A stretch of 64,000 nucleotides of DNA from Aphis gossypii (Eukaryota > Arthropoda > Insecta > Hemiptera > Aphididae): the NCBI RefSeq assembly GCF_020184175.1, contig NC_065532.1, forward strand, positions 46,706,287 to 46,770,286, given 5' to 3'. Under the pieces are notes generated by a model that had not been told where the DNA came from, searched no databases, and worked only from the letters and a program-made list of their open reading frames with translations. This document shows positions 35,844 to 47,279 of this stretch, one piece after another. Each line of letters begins with the position of its first letter. The stretch's first letter is position 1. The translations under genes and the position numbers were made by a program.

Positions 35844-35969
35844 ATGTTTAACACGTCGGCCGTACGTGCAGAAACAGACGTTAATATCACATAAATGTAT
35901 ATTGTATTGTGGTCGTACAGCGTTTGATACAATGCAAAAAATCTCGATAAGGTGCTTTTGAACCGAACG

Positions 35970-38900
35970 TCCCTTCAATGTGTAAAACTATTAAGCTGTC
36001 TGCAGCTATTTAATTGATTTTTTAAATTTTTTTAAAAAATATTGCATAAATGTGAAAAACAAGAATAAATTCTAAACACACGTAAAACAAAATAAAAGTA
36101 GCTTAGTATCTATAGATTATATACAATTATTAAAAATGATTTCATAATATAAGAATATTATATAGGTATTATTAATTATATGCAACAAGAAAAAATCTCA
36201 TAAACATACACTTGTATGATTTTTATTTTACTTACTCGTATTAATAACTCATCGTAACGATTATTTTTAAAGACAGCATTTTAAATGTAGTATGGCATTT
36301 TATAATTTTAGATTTTATGTATAATATTTAGTATCTATTCACTAATAACATTTTAGTAAAATATATTTTCTTGGACGTACAATGTTTGATTTAAATAATA
36401 ATAACATCCTAAACAACCATCAAGATACATATTATAAATCATTTTTTATTTTATCATTTTTATTAAAAGTAGCTGTGTGTAATCATTAATCAATATTAGT
36501 CATCTATAACAGAGTCAATAACACGTAAATTAAAATTTAAATATTCGAAATAATTTAATAATTATTATTATTATATTATATACCATATATTATGCTTTGT
36601 ACATAAACGTATATTATTATACACACGTAATATCTGTATAGATCATTTAATCGTTATAATATTAAAGTATGGATTTGTATGCAATTGAGTACATTTTATT
36701 CTAGTTGATTGAATGATAATATGCTAAATAAGCTTAATAAGCACAACATTTGTTTCGCAACACGAAGATTGAAACTATAATATGAATCTTTTTTATTACA
36801 TATTTTTGCATAAATTATTTTTTCAATGTCTTAAGGATTTATTTTAAAGTTTTAACTGCATACGTAATAATATTTAAATGCAAATTATGGGGTTTTCTTT
36901 AATAATAAATTATTGTCAGTAAAAGATTTTTCGAATAATACATTGAAAAAAAAATGTACTTATACACGGATTTTCCAGATATGGCTTGCAGTTACGATGA
37001 TATATTTAGTGGTATTTAGCTATCGGTACATAATATAGTTAGATAAGAAAATAATATTGATTAAGGTCTCTGACCATTGTTATCATTTATTTATTGAATT
37101 TTTATGATTTTGATTAATAAACAAATAAATATCTTTTTTTAGATAATTTTCTAGTGCATAATGCATATTTACATATAAATATATTAAATATATTTTGTGC
37201 ATATTAACATTTTAATGTACCTACCTATAATATATGACTTGTTTTTAGTATACGAAAATCCACAAGCTATAAACTAATAATTATAATGAAACACCACGAG
37301 TTTCAACTTTATGTTCATATAACCATATTATTATTTTTCAGATTCCTGGTAATTCTCACACGTTTCATCTTGTGTAGCACCACCAATGTCTGTATTAAAA
37401 TATCATTGTTTGCTTTAATTTATTACAATTTACAATACACATAATATAAATACAGTACAACAAACAGCGTATAATACTGATATCTCTCAGATTATTAGTT
37501 CATAAATATTAATAATAATAAAAATATATATAATTATTTATATACATGTATATTATATAAAGCATATTATAAATAGCAATAAAAAATGTGTGTACGTATA
37601 ACAAGGACATAAATTAAAATTATCTAAAAAATGTATAAAAAAAAAAAAAAAAAAGTAGCGTCAAACAATTAAACTATATTATTATTGTTATTATCTGAGA
37701 CATTTTTACCGTATAATCGTTTGACACGACGAATCACCTCGACCCTTGACCGAACAATTATAGTTAAAAATTGACAGTAAAAATATAGTCGAGATACGAG
37801 ATTCATTATAAATACACTAGTTTTCAAAATTTTGATTCGATAACGAAACTTTTAATGTCACAAAACCAAGCGTAATTTATATACAACACAAATACAATAA
37901 TTATTATCAGTATCTAAATAAGTATCATTATCTGTATTTGAATTGGAATTGATTTTAGAAAAAAAATCTCATAATCTCGGGTATATTGAAACGAAGAATT
38001 TAAAATCAAATTAGTTTTTATTTAATCTCTCTACATAATTAAAAATAAACGCCTTATTTATGAAAGAATGTTTCACAAAAATATTAAAATTCTTGGATAT
38101 TTTATTTTCCAGTAAAAAACCATAAAAACTGGTTTATAGGTTTATATATGAAAAAAAACATTAGAACGATTTGAAGGACTATTAATGATTTATAACCAAA
38201 ATTATAATTCTTCGAGAACCATGTGTTCCGATAACAAGTGTTTGATGTGGACAATAAAAAAATAAAGATGAAGAAGAGCGGTCTCTTCTGAATAATTTGT
38301 CTACTCGACGTCCGTATATTATTGGAAAAGATTATAAAAATATCACGATTTAACGACTATTTTTTGATTGTAGATCCAGTGGTCGGCATTCGTTTTTTTC
38401 CATTTTAAAATTATATTATCATCATTGTTGAGTAACGAGTATACGATTTCGAATTTTTTTTTTGTTTTTCATTTTTCAGCGTTGTAAAACATAATAATAT
38501 TATATAATAACAAATGAATAATATGTTAATATCATTGCGTATAACATTTTCGTCCAGCCCTTATCTGCAGTACAAAACTGAACTGGAAATCGACGTAAAA
38601 CGCTTTTGAACACCGACAATATGTGATACGCTGTCATACGCGATGACATTTTGAACTCGGCATAATATAATCATTTACGTCCCTATTATAAAATATAATA
38701 TTGTACTATTATGGATGTACATATAAAATATTATAATCGTAGTAAATATTTATTTGTGTCATTCGTTTGTGCTTACAATCATAGCACATGTACAATTCAG
38801 ATGCTTATGACAACATCAAATATTTTCAATAATCGACACGATATCAATGTGTCAATATAATTATGGTCCAGTAAATCTAAACAAACCATACCAAAAATAC

Positions 38901-39000
38901 TATTCCGGAACCTAAGACGTCGCAAACTCTCCGACCGATTCGAAATTCTAATCAATATAATATAATTAAACGAGCTGTAACAAATCATTATTTTGGCATC
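35970..39000. other. AT-rich non-coding stretch
   Basis: No gene seen. Contains a long A-tract (37635-37654) and an acceptor-like TTTTTCATTTTTCAG near 38470 without a supported exon. Confidence 0.5.
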
Positions 39001-39032
39001 GACGGCGACAGTGCTGCAGGAGTCTGCAGCAG

Positions 39033-39352
39033 TCAGTCTTTGTATACGTATGTCTACTATAATATATTAATATTATTTTTATTATTATCGTGTCGAAGGT
39101 ATACGAAAATTTCGGTGATTTTCGGCAATGTCGTCCCAAAGGCCTTGAACGTCTACCGCGGGAATTCGTTTTTATAGAGGAATTCGACTGCTTCAGGAGC
39201 AGTCTCGCGGCGTGCGCGTATAATAATTCAAACCGATTAACGATCGTCGTAAATTTTGCCCCGGCGGCGGCGTGCTCAGACGGGACGTTTTTGGATATAC
39301 TGGAAGCATATACATATTATATAGGCTGCAAGTGTATAATTTATACATTTAG
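39033..39352 (+). promoter_or_regulatory. candidate promoter and first exon (plus strand)
   Basis: A GC-rich block starts with CTGCAGCAGTCAGTCTTTG, in which TCAGT (39033-39037) fits the arthropod initiator, and ends at a near-perfect donor TTTAG|GTAAGTAC. An open frame of about 88 codons runs through it without an ATG, so I read it as a leader exon. Its gene would lie further right on the plus strand; no partner exon is proven. Confidence 0.3.
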
Positions 39353-39359
39353 GTAAGTA

Positions 39360-42060
39360 CGCATAAAATTGTAATTGCTTTTTAACTTTTTTTTTTTTTT
39401 TTTGACAAAATCTGCAAGAAACGATTCAAGAAATATTATTATTATTATTCATTCTCACGGCATCGGTTGGTGTATAATATAATATATTATGTTGTCTAAT
39501 GATGTCAGTGTTGCATGGCATCGTAATACTTCCAATACATGTTGATTCTGATGTTTTGAATTTTATATTTAACCTGCAAGAGTAAAGTGTCATCTGATAG
39601 ATTTGGAAATGAAAATGTGTTTAATTCAATTTCGAAAATAAGTTTGATAAACAATAGAAAAATAATTCACCTATCGATGACTAAGACATATAAGTATAGT
39701 AAGTCTTCGCTATTAAAACATATAAGTTATATAATATATTTTTATGAGAGAACTATTTTGATTATTTTTCGTTATCAAACCAGTCGTAATTTACTGGTTA
39801 TTAATTATAAATACATAATATTACAAAAATGAGTTCATTTAGTGACTTATTATCTACTCAAGCCCTTTAGTATGGTAATGAATTCAAACATATTTTCCGA
39901 ATTATCGACAATAAATGTATGTAGGTACAAAGTTTCTATGAACATACTAAAAAATGTTATAGAAAAATATAAAATACTTTTACCAAGGTGATAAAATTAA
40001 CTTAAAGTAACGAGAAAAAACCGTATAATAATATACTAAAACTAGTATTTCTTGCAACTTTTTTCTATACTTTACACAGTCATCTTAGTAATCAGATAAT
40101 TAAATATTAATTCTTAGTGTTTTTTTTAAATTTATTATTATTTAATTTCTGGTCTTAATCACCTACTAAAGCAAACGAGTAATTCGGTGGTTATATACAC
40201 TTATATATAGTATAAAGTGAATAATATATATACATATTTTTTTTAATATTAACTAAAATGTCGACCCACGCATCAGAATATGCTACAATACACCACTATA
40301 TGTATACATTATACAGGTTTATTCTAGTCGAAAACCAATTTTTAAGGGGAAAAAAACAAGTGTACCTATACGGGTCCCGGCGAGTCCCGCGATAATATTT
40401 GACGTGCGGTGACTGCAATTCATATTATACATATAGGTATATATTATTATATGCAGCGCGCGTCGTACGTAATAATCCGGTTTTTCGGACAATAAATATA
40501 CACCCGAAAAGTTGGATGCAGACACACAAAAAAGACCCAAAAAATATCAGACCAGTTTCGAGTTTTTTTTTCTTCTCGGTTTTCGATTCCCGAAAAAATA
40601 TTTCTTGTCTTTTGTCTCGTTCGGAGGTTTTCTTAGGCAGTTCGTGCGGTTTTTTTCCCCCTCGCAGACAGTTCGCGTCTCGGATGTCGGTAAACCGACA
40701 AAAATTTTGCCTCTACACGAAAATATCCAAAAAAAAAAAACTCGTTACTGTTTTGACGCTATACATGTATATATACACGCGTCCTGCAATGAACCGAAAT
40801 TCTTACGATTATTATTATTATATTTTTTTCCTCGTGTTTTAACCATGTCTGGACTCGACATTTTCAAACATTATCATTGAATAATATAACTTGCGATTTT
40901 TTTTTTCTTAACATTTTCGCCAACGAATTATTATTAAACGTACACAATCAAACGAACGATTGGTATTTCGGCATGAGTTTTTCGGGATATGAGAAAGAAA
41001 GAACAATTACACGCGACTATTCGAAACATGGAAGAATGCCCATTAAACACAGTGCACATGTCCGATATCCGTCAGGACAAAAACCCGCAGAAGTACAAAA
41101 AGCATACGCCCCAAAACCGTAAAAATCAATTACTTCACGCTGTATGTGCGCATATATATACATCTACTGCAGCTATAATAATAATATACCACCGTCGTAG
41201 CAGTGACAGTCGACGATGCAGTTAAAATTCGAGTCCGAAAATGTCTGAGTAATGTGGTCGCTGATAATCATAATATCGTTATTACGACACTATCTTTTTG
41301 AGGAAAAAATCAAATTGCAAAAAAATTGTATATTAAATAATATATTATGTATAATTATTATTATGCATAATTATATACTATTATTGTAGTATATGCGAGA
41401 GAAAAGAAGACGTCATTCGCACACGTGTGGAATGTTATGTGAGTGATATTATGTTATTATAATATATGTACAATATACTATATCCTACATTAAATGTATC
41501 AGCTGTTTATTTTGTTGTTCACGAAAACGGCAATAAGTTCGACAAAAATTTATATTTGGCTTCGATGTGTGCAAAAATTGGCACTTGAGAGCCAACGATA
41601 AAATATAACCGTCTCTATAAAATATGTATATAATATATATATGGCGGGAACATAATTGAACGTTTTAAGTGTAAAATAAATATTTACAGACTATAATATA
41701 GCAAATGAATGTTATTGAAACTCATTTCCTTAGATGAAGCTTTAAACGTCTGGTTCGGAGCAATAAACTATGATCTTTAAATTAAAAAGGCGAAAATCCA
41801 ATTTAGAAAACACATTTAAAATCGATAAAAAAAATTTTTTACAGATTTCCTGCAAAGCATATAAAAACAGATCTTGGAATATAGCATTTGTCTATCTATA
41901 TGTTATAATATAGGTAGGTATATATAAAGTATGTATAAATATTTCAAAATATTATAATCAACAACCAAATAGTAAAAAAAAAAAAAAAAAATTAAATATT
42001 GAAATACGATGTACCGAACACGTAAAGTAACATATCATTGATACATATAATGCTGTTTTT
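39360..42060. other. non-coding stretch with a T-rich, GC-richer patch
   Basis: 40500-41130 carries overlapping open frames on the plus strand. One, from 40989, reads MRKKEQLHATIRNMEE and is hydrophilic, but none has splice or family support. The rest is AT-rich. Confidence 0.4.
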
Positions 42061-42068
42061 GATTTCAG

Positions 42069-42133
42069 AATCAGTTATTATACGGCCATTTGCTTTAATT
42101 AATTTGGGTCCGTACACGTCGTGTTATTTTATC
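42069..42133 (+). CDS. candidate 65-bp internal exon
   Basis: The acceptor CTGTTTTTGATTTCAG and donor ATC|GTAAGTGG enclose 65 bases with a single open frame (two bases, then SVIIRPFALINLGPYTSCYF, ending in phase 0). The other frames have stops. Both splice sites are good and the segment is GC-richer than its flanks. It could belong to the same plus-strand gene as the first exon proposed at 39.0-39.35 kb; not shown. Confidence 0.33.
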
Positions 42134-42139
42134 GTAAGT

Positions 42140-44470
42140 GGATGCGTGTAAATTGTTAAGTATTAACGCCAAACATTAGTACTCAAGAATTGGTAAATAA
42201 TAAATATATATCTATAATTATTAAACATTCTTACCAACATTGTTTTCATAATACAACGCAAAGACAACGGGATAAAAATTTTAGAATTGTTTTCTTTACT
42301 CTCTATTTACGAATAATATACGAATTGTCATAAAAGCGTATAACTATAATAAAGTAGTGCCCATTAATATTTAATTATTCTCGACAGTTATAGCGATTTT
42401 TACATTTAAAAAAAATAAAAAATATTTCTAAGAATTTAGTCAGTAACGATTGTAATTATTGTGTTCTTATACGTTTTCGTTTTATGGTAATTAGATTAGA
42501 TTATAATGTATGACATTTCATTAGAGAATTACAAGAAAAAGATAAATTCTACGTTATATCGACTAAAATTAAAATTCCGAAAAAATAAACAAATTAAAAA
42601 TATATATATTATAATAAATTCGACTTATGTACAATATTATGTAGCTATACATATAATTAACAATTGTATGCAATACTTGTGATTTAAATATAATATGTGA
42701 CACATTAAAACATTTGATCAATTAATAATTTTAATTATCGAACGCGATACAATAATTACCATGTACATAGTGCATTATACATTAAAATATGCGATTATAT
42801 AGAAGTAAAAGTTTAGAGACTTCGAGCGTACTATTTACAACTATAGTTAAATAACTAACAGTTAATTACCTAATAAAATAATATGTTTACAGATGATAAT
42901 ATGATTTACCCGATTATGTTATATTTTATATTATTATTTCTATGATTTTCACTAAAATAAAAACATAAAAGTTTTCATAAATATTATTTCTACTTTAAAA
43001 AATTATTTTAAGCCTATAATTTTTATAACTTTACTTATGTTATTACATTTCAAAAGTATGAAAACAAAGTTTTGAAGAATATCAAAGAAAATGAATAATA
43101 GGAATTGTTAAACAATGTTTTGTTTTTTATTTTCGATGTGATATAACTTCCCCGAACCCCCCCTCCATTATTTTACCAATCCCCACCAAATCCGTATAAG
43201 TTGGGACTTTATTGGTAGGTATGTTATGTTACCTTATGGTTAAATATATTGTATGCAATGAATACAGTTATGATATCAATACAAATTTCATATTGTTTTC
43301 GTTTTAATATTTTAATAATACATATAATATCGTTTACGATTCTATCTTCCGTTCTCATATACGTACGCTTGGATGGACTTGGTAAAACGATAACCGATTC
43401 GAGTATTGCACACAACATTATATTATATTATATTATATTAATTTATATTCCCACAAAATGTTAAGCTGTTATAATTAGAACGAATGGTCGCGTCGATAAT
43501 ATTGTTACTGCATAAAATGTGACGGGTATTTTTGAAGAAAAAAAAGACACACGTGTGCGTCTTTTCAGTGGGATTACGTACGTGACTGACGTTGATTTGC
43601 TTTACCGATGTAAGTATACAGTTTTTTTCTTCTATTTAACATACTGCCAACTCGTTCGATAATCACACGAGGTTGCAGACAATATACACGAGTGCAAAGG
43701 TTCTCGAAAGTTCTCTCTTGTATTTTTACAATAATCGACCACAATGATAATAATAGGTACAAAATTTACAATAAAAATCAGTTTAAAACGGAAGACATAA
43801 CTATAACTTTAAATGGGTAGATGATTTTTTTTTTTCAAATCACGCATACATAGTGTATAAATTGTTTGACGAAACGACCGTAATTAGAATGATTTCGATT
43901 TAGAATTTTTGATTTGTAGGAGATATTGTGAATATTATTGCGATTGTTTAAAAATAAAAACATTCGATTCGTTCACAACAGTACTCGTTCACACAATTAT
44001 TATTTATTACGTAGGTTGGTAGGTACGACTTGAATAATAATAATAATAAAAAAAAAAAGTTAAATAATAAATGACAAAAAAAAATACGCAATGTACGGTG
44101 ACGATCAAACTTGCACATAAATCAAAATATATCGCTGTATACACCTGTATAATAATAGTAATATTATAACAATTAATCAGCATTACAGCAGACGTATTGG
44201 GAACGCGGCATTTTTGTCTTAGTATATCTATCGGTGTAAAACCGACGAATGTCGTTTTACTACGCAATAATTAAAGGAGTGTTGACAATAATATTATACC
44301 GTGTCCCTCCGTCTCACCGGTGACCTTTAATGAAATATTATATTATATTATACTTGTTATAGGTGAGTGAACTGTGGTTCGGATGGACGGCCATGTGTGA
44401 TGTGTGATGGTTAATTCTTTGTCAATTTGAAATCATTGAAAAACGTGCTTAACCGTATTATTATAAAAAA
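42140..44470. other. AT-rich non-coding stretch
   Basis: No gene seen; one C-rich patch (43148-43195) and a pentanucleotide repeat. Confidence 0.55.
43417..43441 (+). repeat. ATATT pentanucleotide repeat
   Basis: Five tandem five-base units of the ATTAT type. Confidence 0.85.
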
Positions 44471-44479
44471 AAATAAGTG

Positions 44480-44525
44480 ACTAGTTATTTAAATAGTATT
44501 TTGATACAGCCGATATAGGTATGAA
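44480..44525 (+). repeat. 46-bp direct repeat, copy 1
   Basis: Begins ACTAGTTATTTAAATAGTAT and ends GGTATGAA. Matches 45144-45189 at 43 of 46 positions in the same orientation. The copies are 664 bp apart; copy 2 lies 87 bases from the stop of the NTF2-like ORF. Origin unknown: a segmental duplication, or repeat ends of an old insertion. Confidence 0.8.
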
Positions 44526-45143
44526 GTAAAATCTATTGTTAAAATAATAATTTTGATTACAAATAAAAACAAAAAACACTTTTTTTAAATTCATCATAAC
44601 TTTTTATAATAATTTTCAAAATATTTAAAGTGATTAAACATATATTTTTTGTATACCTATGAACTTATAATATAATACAATAATACAATAATATTATAAA
44701 TTAATGGTTAAAGGTAGACTTAAGTATCATACAAGTTTATTTTTTAGCTACAAATATTGACTGTAATTGTTTGGATATTCGTATATTATAATTTTGAGTT
44801 CAAAGTAAGTTTCACTGAATATGTTACGTTAGACTTATATGTAATGAAATATCTATCATAGGTATCTCATGGTAAAAATAAAATCAGCTTTGGACAAATT
44901 TAATTTATCTATACCCCAAGTTCCAAACATAATTAATATAAGAATATATTTAAATTGAATATAGAATTGTAAATGATCGGAATTTTATGAATCATTGTGT
45001 ATAATAAAATGATATTATAAATTCATATATTATAATTGATTATAATTTTTAAGAAAACAAAGTATTACTTTTATTATTAATATTAATGTGTATTAGACAT
45101 TGCTCATGTGTTTTATGCAATCACCATAGATATTAATAATAAT

Positions 45144-45189
45144 ACTAGTTATTTAAATAGTATTTCGATATAGCCGATAAAGGTATGAA
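45144..45189 (+). repeat. 46-bp direct repeat, copy 2
   Basis: Second copy of the repeat at 44480-44525, with three substitutions. The 618 bases between the copies are AT-rich with no recognisable ORF. Confidence 0.8.
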
Positions 45190-45275
45190 TAGTATATAAC
45201 GAGTACACGATACGTTATCGAAAAATTGCTTTGTTTTTCAAAAATGAAGGTGATTTTGAACATACAAAATTGAAT

Positions 45276-45773
45276 CTAGTCGATGAAAGTTGGTATCTCA
45301 TACCGACGTCTGGTTATGCCGCCGGTCGTCCACCGATGGTGATGGAGGCGACTGCGGCTCGGCGACAGTGGCGTCTTTGGCGTCTGCGGATCGGCGCCAG
45401 CACGTTTCACCACCATCACGGAAGCGATTATGGGGAACGACCCGGACGCGATGTACTCGACGACGAAGGATTGCGTGAACCTTTCCGTCGTCGCCACAAC
45501 CAGCAGCTGACCGAACAGACACCGGACCGTCACTATCGACTGGACGACCAGCGATCGGCAGTCACCGTCGTCGTCTTCATCGTTGCCGGTCTCCGATGCC
45601 GCCACGTTGTCAAAAAGCTCCCGAATCTGTGTCCGACCCTTGGCCACGTACTTGGTGCCATCGACATCCACGAGACTGTATACCGCGTCCTCAGAGTAAT
45701 AACGCCAAACGTCTTCTGGCGCATTATACCATTCTGTAATGCCCGACCAGCTGGTGGCCGTCGTCGCGGTCAT
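45276..45773 (-). CDS. intronless NTF2-like domain protein
   Basis: Single open frame of 165 residues starting MTATTATSW. The pattern WYNAPEDVWRYYSEDA, then VDGTKYVAKGRTQIRELF, then an acidic loop (about residues 60-70), then SIVTVRCLFGQL and RFTQSFVV, follows the helix and strand order of NTF2-fold proteins. The closest pattern I recall is the N-terminal domain of G3BP/Rasputin or NTF2 itself (family pattern Y-N-x-P, G-x-x-x-I, F-x-Q-S/T-F). NTF2 carries Ran-GDP into the nucleus; G3BP acts in RNA granules. The tail (about 35 residues) is basic and Pro/Ser-rich and unlike the FG-repeat-binding C-terminus of NTF2. Intact ORF, much GC-richer than its flanks. The same frame is open for 83 codons upstream; I chose this ATG because it sits just before the fold begins. 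It could be a retrocopy or diverged paralogue. The overlapping plus-strand frame is Arg-rich and looks like a shadow. Confidence 0.65.
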   Translation of the reverse strand: MTATTATSWSGITEWYNAPEDVWRYYSEDAVYSLVDVDGTKYVAKGRTQIRELFDNVAASETGNDEDDDGDCRSLVVQSIVTVRCLFGQLLVVATTERFTQSFVVEYIASGSFPIIASVMVVKRAGADPQTPKTPLSPSRSRLHHHRWTTGGITRRRYEIPTFID

Positions 45774-46786
45774 CGTCCACGACCGTCGTATCGAGACCAC
45801 CACGGCCGCCGTTTGAACACTCCTCTTTGACGACCCGACGCTCGCGCCGTTCTTCTGACGGCTGAACGATGGTCTCGACGTCTTCTCGTCATCACTCCTT
45901 GGCCCACCACGACCCACGAAACACGGTCTGTCTAACGACAGAGTTTCCCATATTTCAATAGAATTTCTTAGATTTGATTGAAAAATTATAAAAATACATA
46001 TTTTTACATAATTAGAATACATACTTTTTTTTATGTGATATTTTTATTCATTTAAACGTACAATATGTCGTAATTTATGTAATTGGTTGAATAATAAAAA
46101 CTTTTAAATAATATTATCGTTGTTGTATATACACATCTGTAAAACAAATGTTTTCTAATCCAAAAATAATCAAAACATAAACTCTCAAAACATTAAACAT
46201 ATACTAAATATTCATATTTATGCGTACCACACAATTCGAGTTTTCATAATTAGACAAATAATATTTATCCACATTGATTATTGTACCAGGCAGTGTCACA
46301 GCCAGTGTGCGAGATAGGGGAGGGAGCACTAGGGACAAATGTAGAGCAAATATATATTACCTATAAATTAATTATTAATATATTAACGATTTAGTATTCA
46401 AAAACAAATTTATTTTACTAAAATAAGTGCATAATAATAAAAAAAATATTTGTTATACAGTTTCGAGTCGAGTACAAAGCGTATTGTACTATAATACTAT
46501 ATACATATAGATAAACTTAGGTAGGTATATACAACTACTGACGACTGTATATAATATTATTATATGTACGACGCGCCTCTTACGGCCGCTACAACAGAAT
46601 ATATATATTGCTCATTGGATTTACCATTTTATTGTTTTTATTTCGGTGGGATAATTTTATTCTCTCCACGCTCCACTAGTAAATCGTGTCGGTTCAAGAG
46701 GTTTTGTATACGTATATATGCATGTACAAGAGACGGAGAAACGCAAACATTTAAAACAAGACGGATATATACGTTATATTTTATTA

Positions 46787-46813
46787 TATTATTATTATTA
46801 TTATTATTATTAT
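46787..46813 (+). repeat. ATT trinucleotide microsatellite
   Basis: About nine units of ATT; followed about 25 bases later by a long A-tract (46841-46862). Confidence 0.9.
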
Positions 46814-47111
46814 GCGAGTGTGTGCAGTAACGGGCGCATTAAAAAAAAAAAAAAGAAAAAAAACGGAATGTCCTGAGCACTCGAACCCATTCCACTCAAA
46901 AACCCATTGATCGCGCGTCGTCGGGAATCGAACCTGTCCGTCAATGACTTACTGGGCACCGTGGATTCCGTGGGAATGCGCCACATTATTACACCGAACC
47001 CATTATAATAATTCGCCATCGTGTGTGTGTATATATAATATAATCATAGGTATAATACATAATATAATATTATTACACATAGATTTTACACCGTGAGCCG
47101 AGCGGACTTAC

Positions 47112-47263
47112 CAGCAGAGCATTATTGTGACGATCTCGATTTATATCCGCCGCAGCTTTCCTCTTCAGAGCGTACACGCGGTATTGTCATCCTCATCGTT
47201 ATTGTCGTTATATAATATTGTATTATAATAATATACAATATACGTATACGATAAGTTTATATA
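47112..47263 (-). promoter_or_regulatory. candidate TATA promoter and leader exon (minus strand)
   Basis: CTATATAAAC on the minus strand (47256-47263) is a canonical TATA box. Transcription from about 30 bases downstream would give a GC-richer exon ending at 47112 with the donor CTG|GTAAGTCC. Short ATG frames in it close before or run into the donor, so it may be a 5' UTR exon. The next coding region on this strand is the NTF2-like ORF about 1.3 kb downstream; a weak acceptor (TCTAAG) lies near 45970. Linking the two is inference. Confidence 0.35.
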
Positions 47264-47279
47264 GCAACAGGTCCCCTTG

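Noticed and set aside
40399..40880. Overlapping 147- and 122-codon plus-strand frames
   Set aside because: Phe/Lys-rich products from T and A tracts; two overlapping frames open at once indicate low stop density, not coding.
45231..45830. 199-codon plus-strand frame
   Set aside because: Antisense to the NTF2-like ORF; Arg/His-rich product with no family pattern, typical of a shadow frame.
46923..46990. tRNA-like B box (GGTTCGATTCC) on the minus strand
   Set aside because: The A box is poor and no cloverleaf with a paired acceptor stem could be drawn. At most a diverged SINE head.
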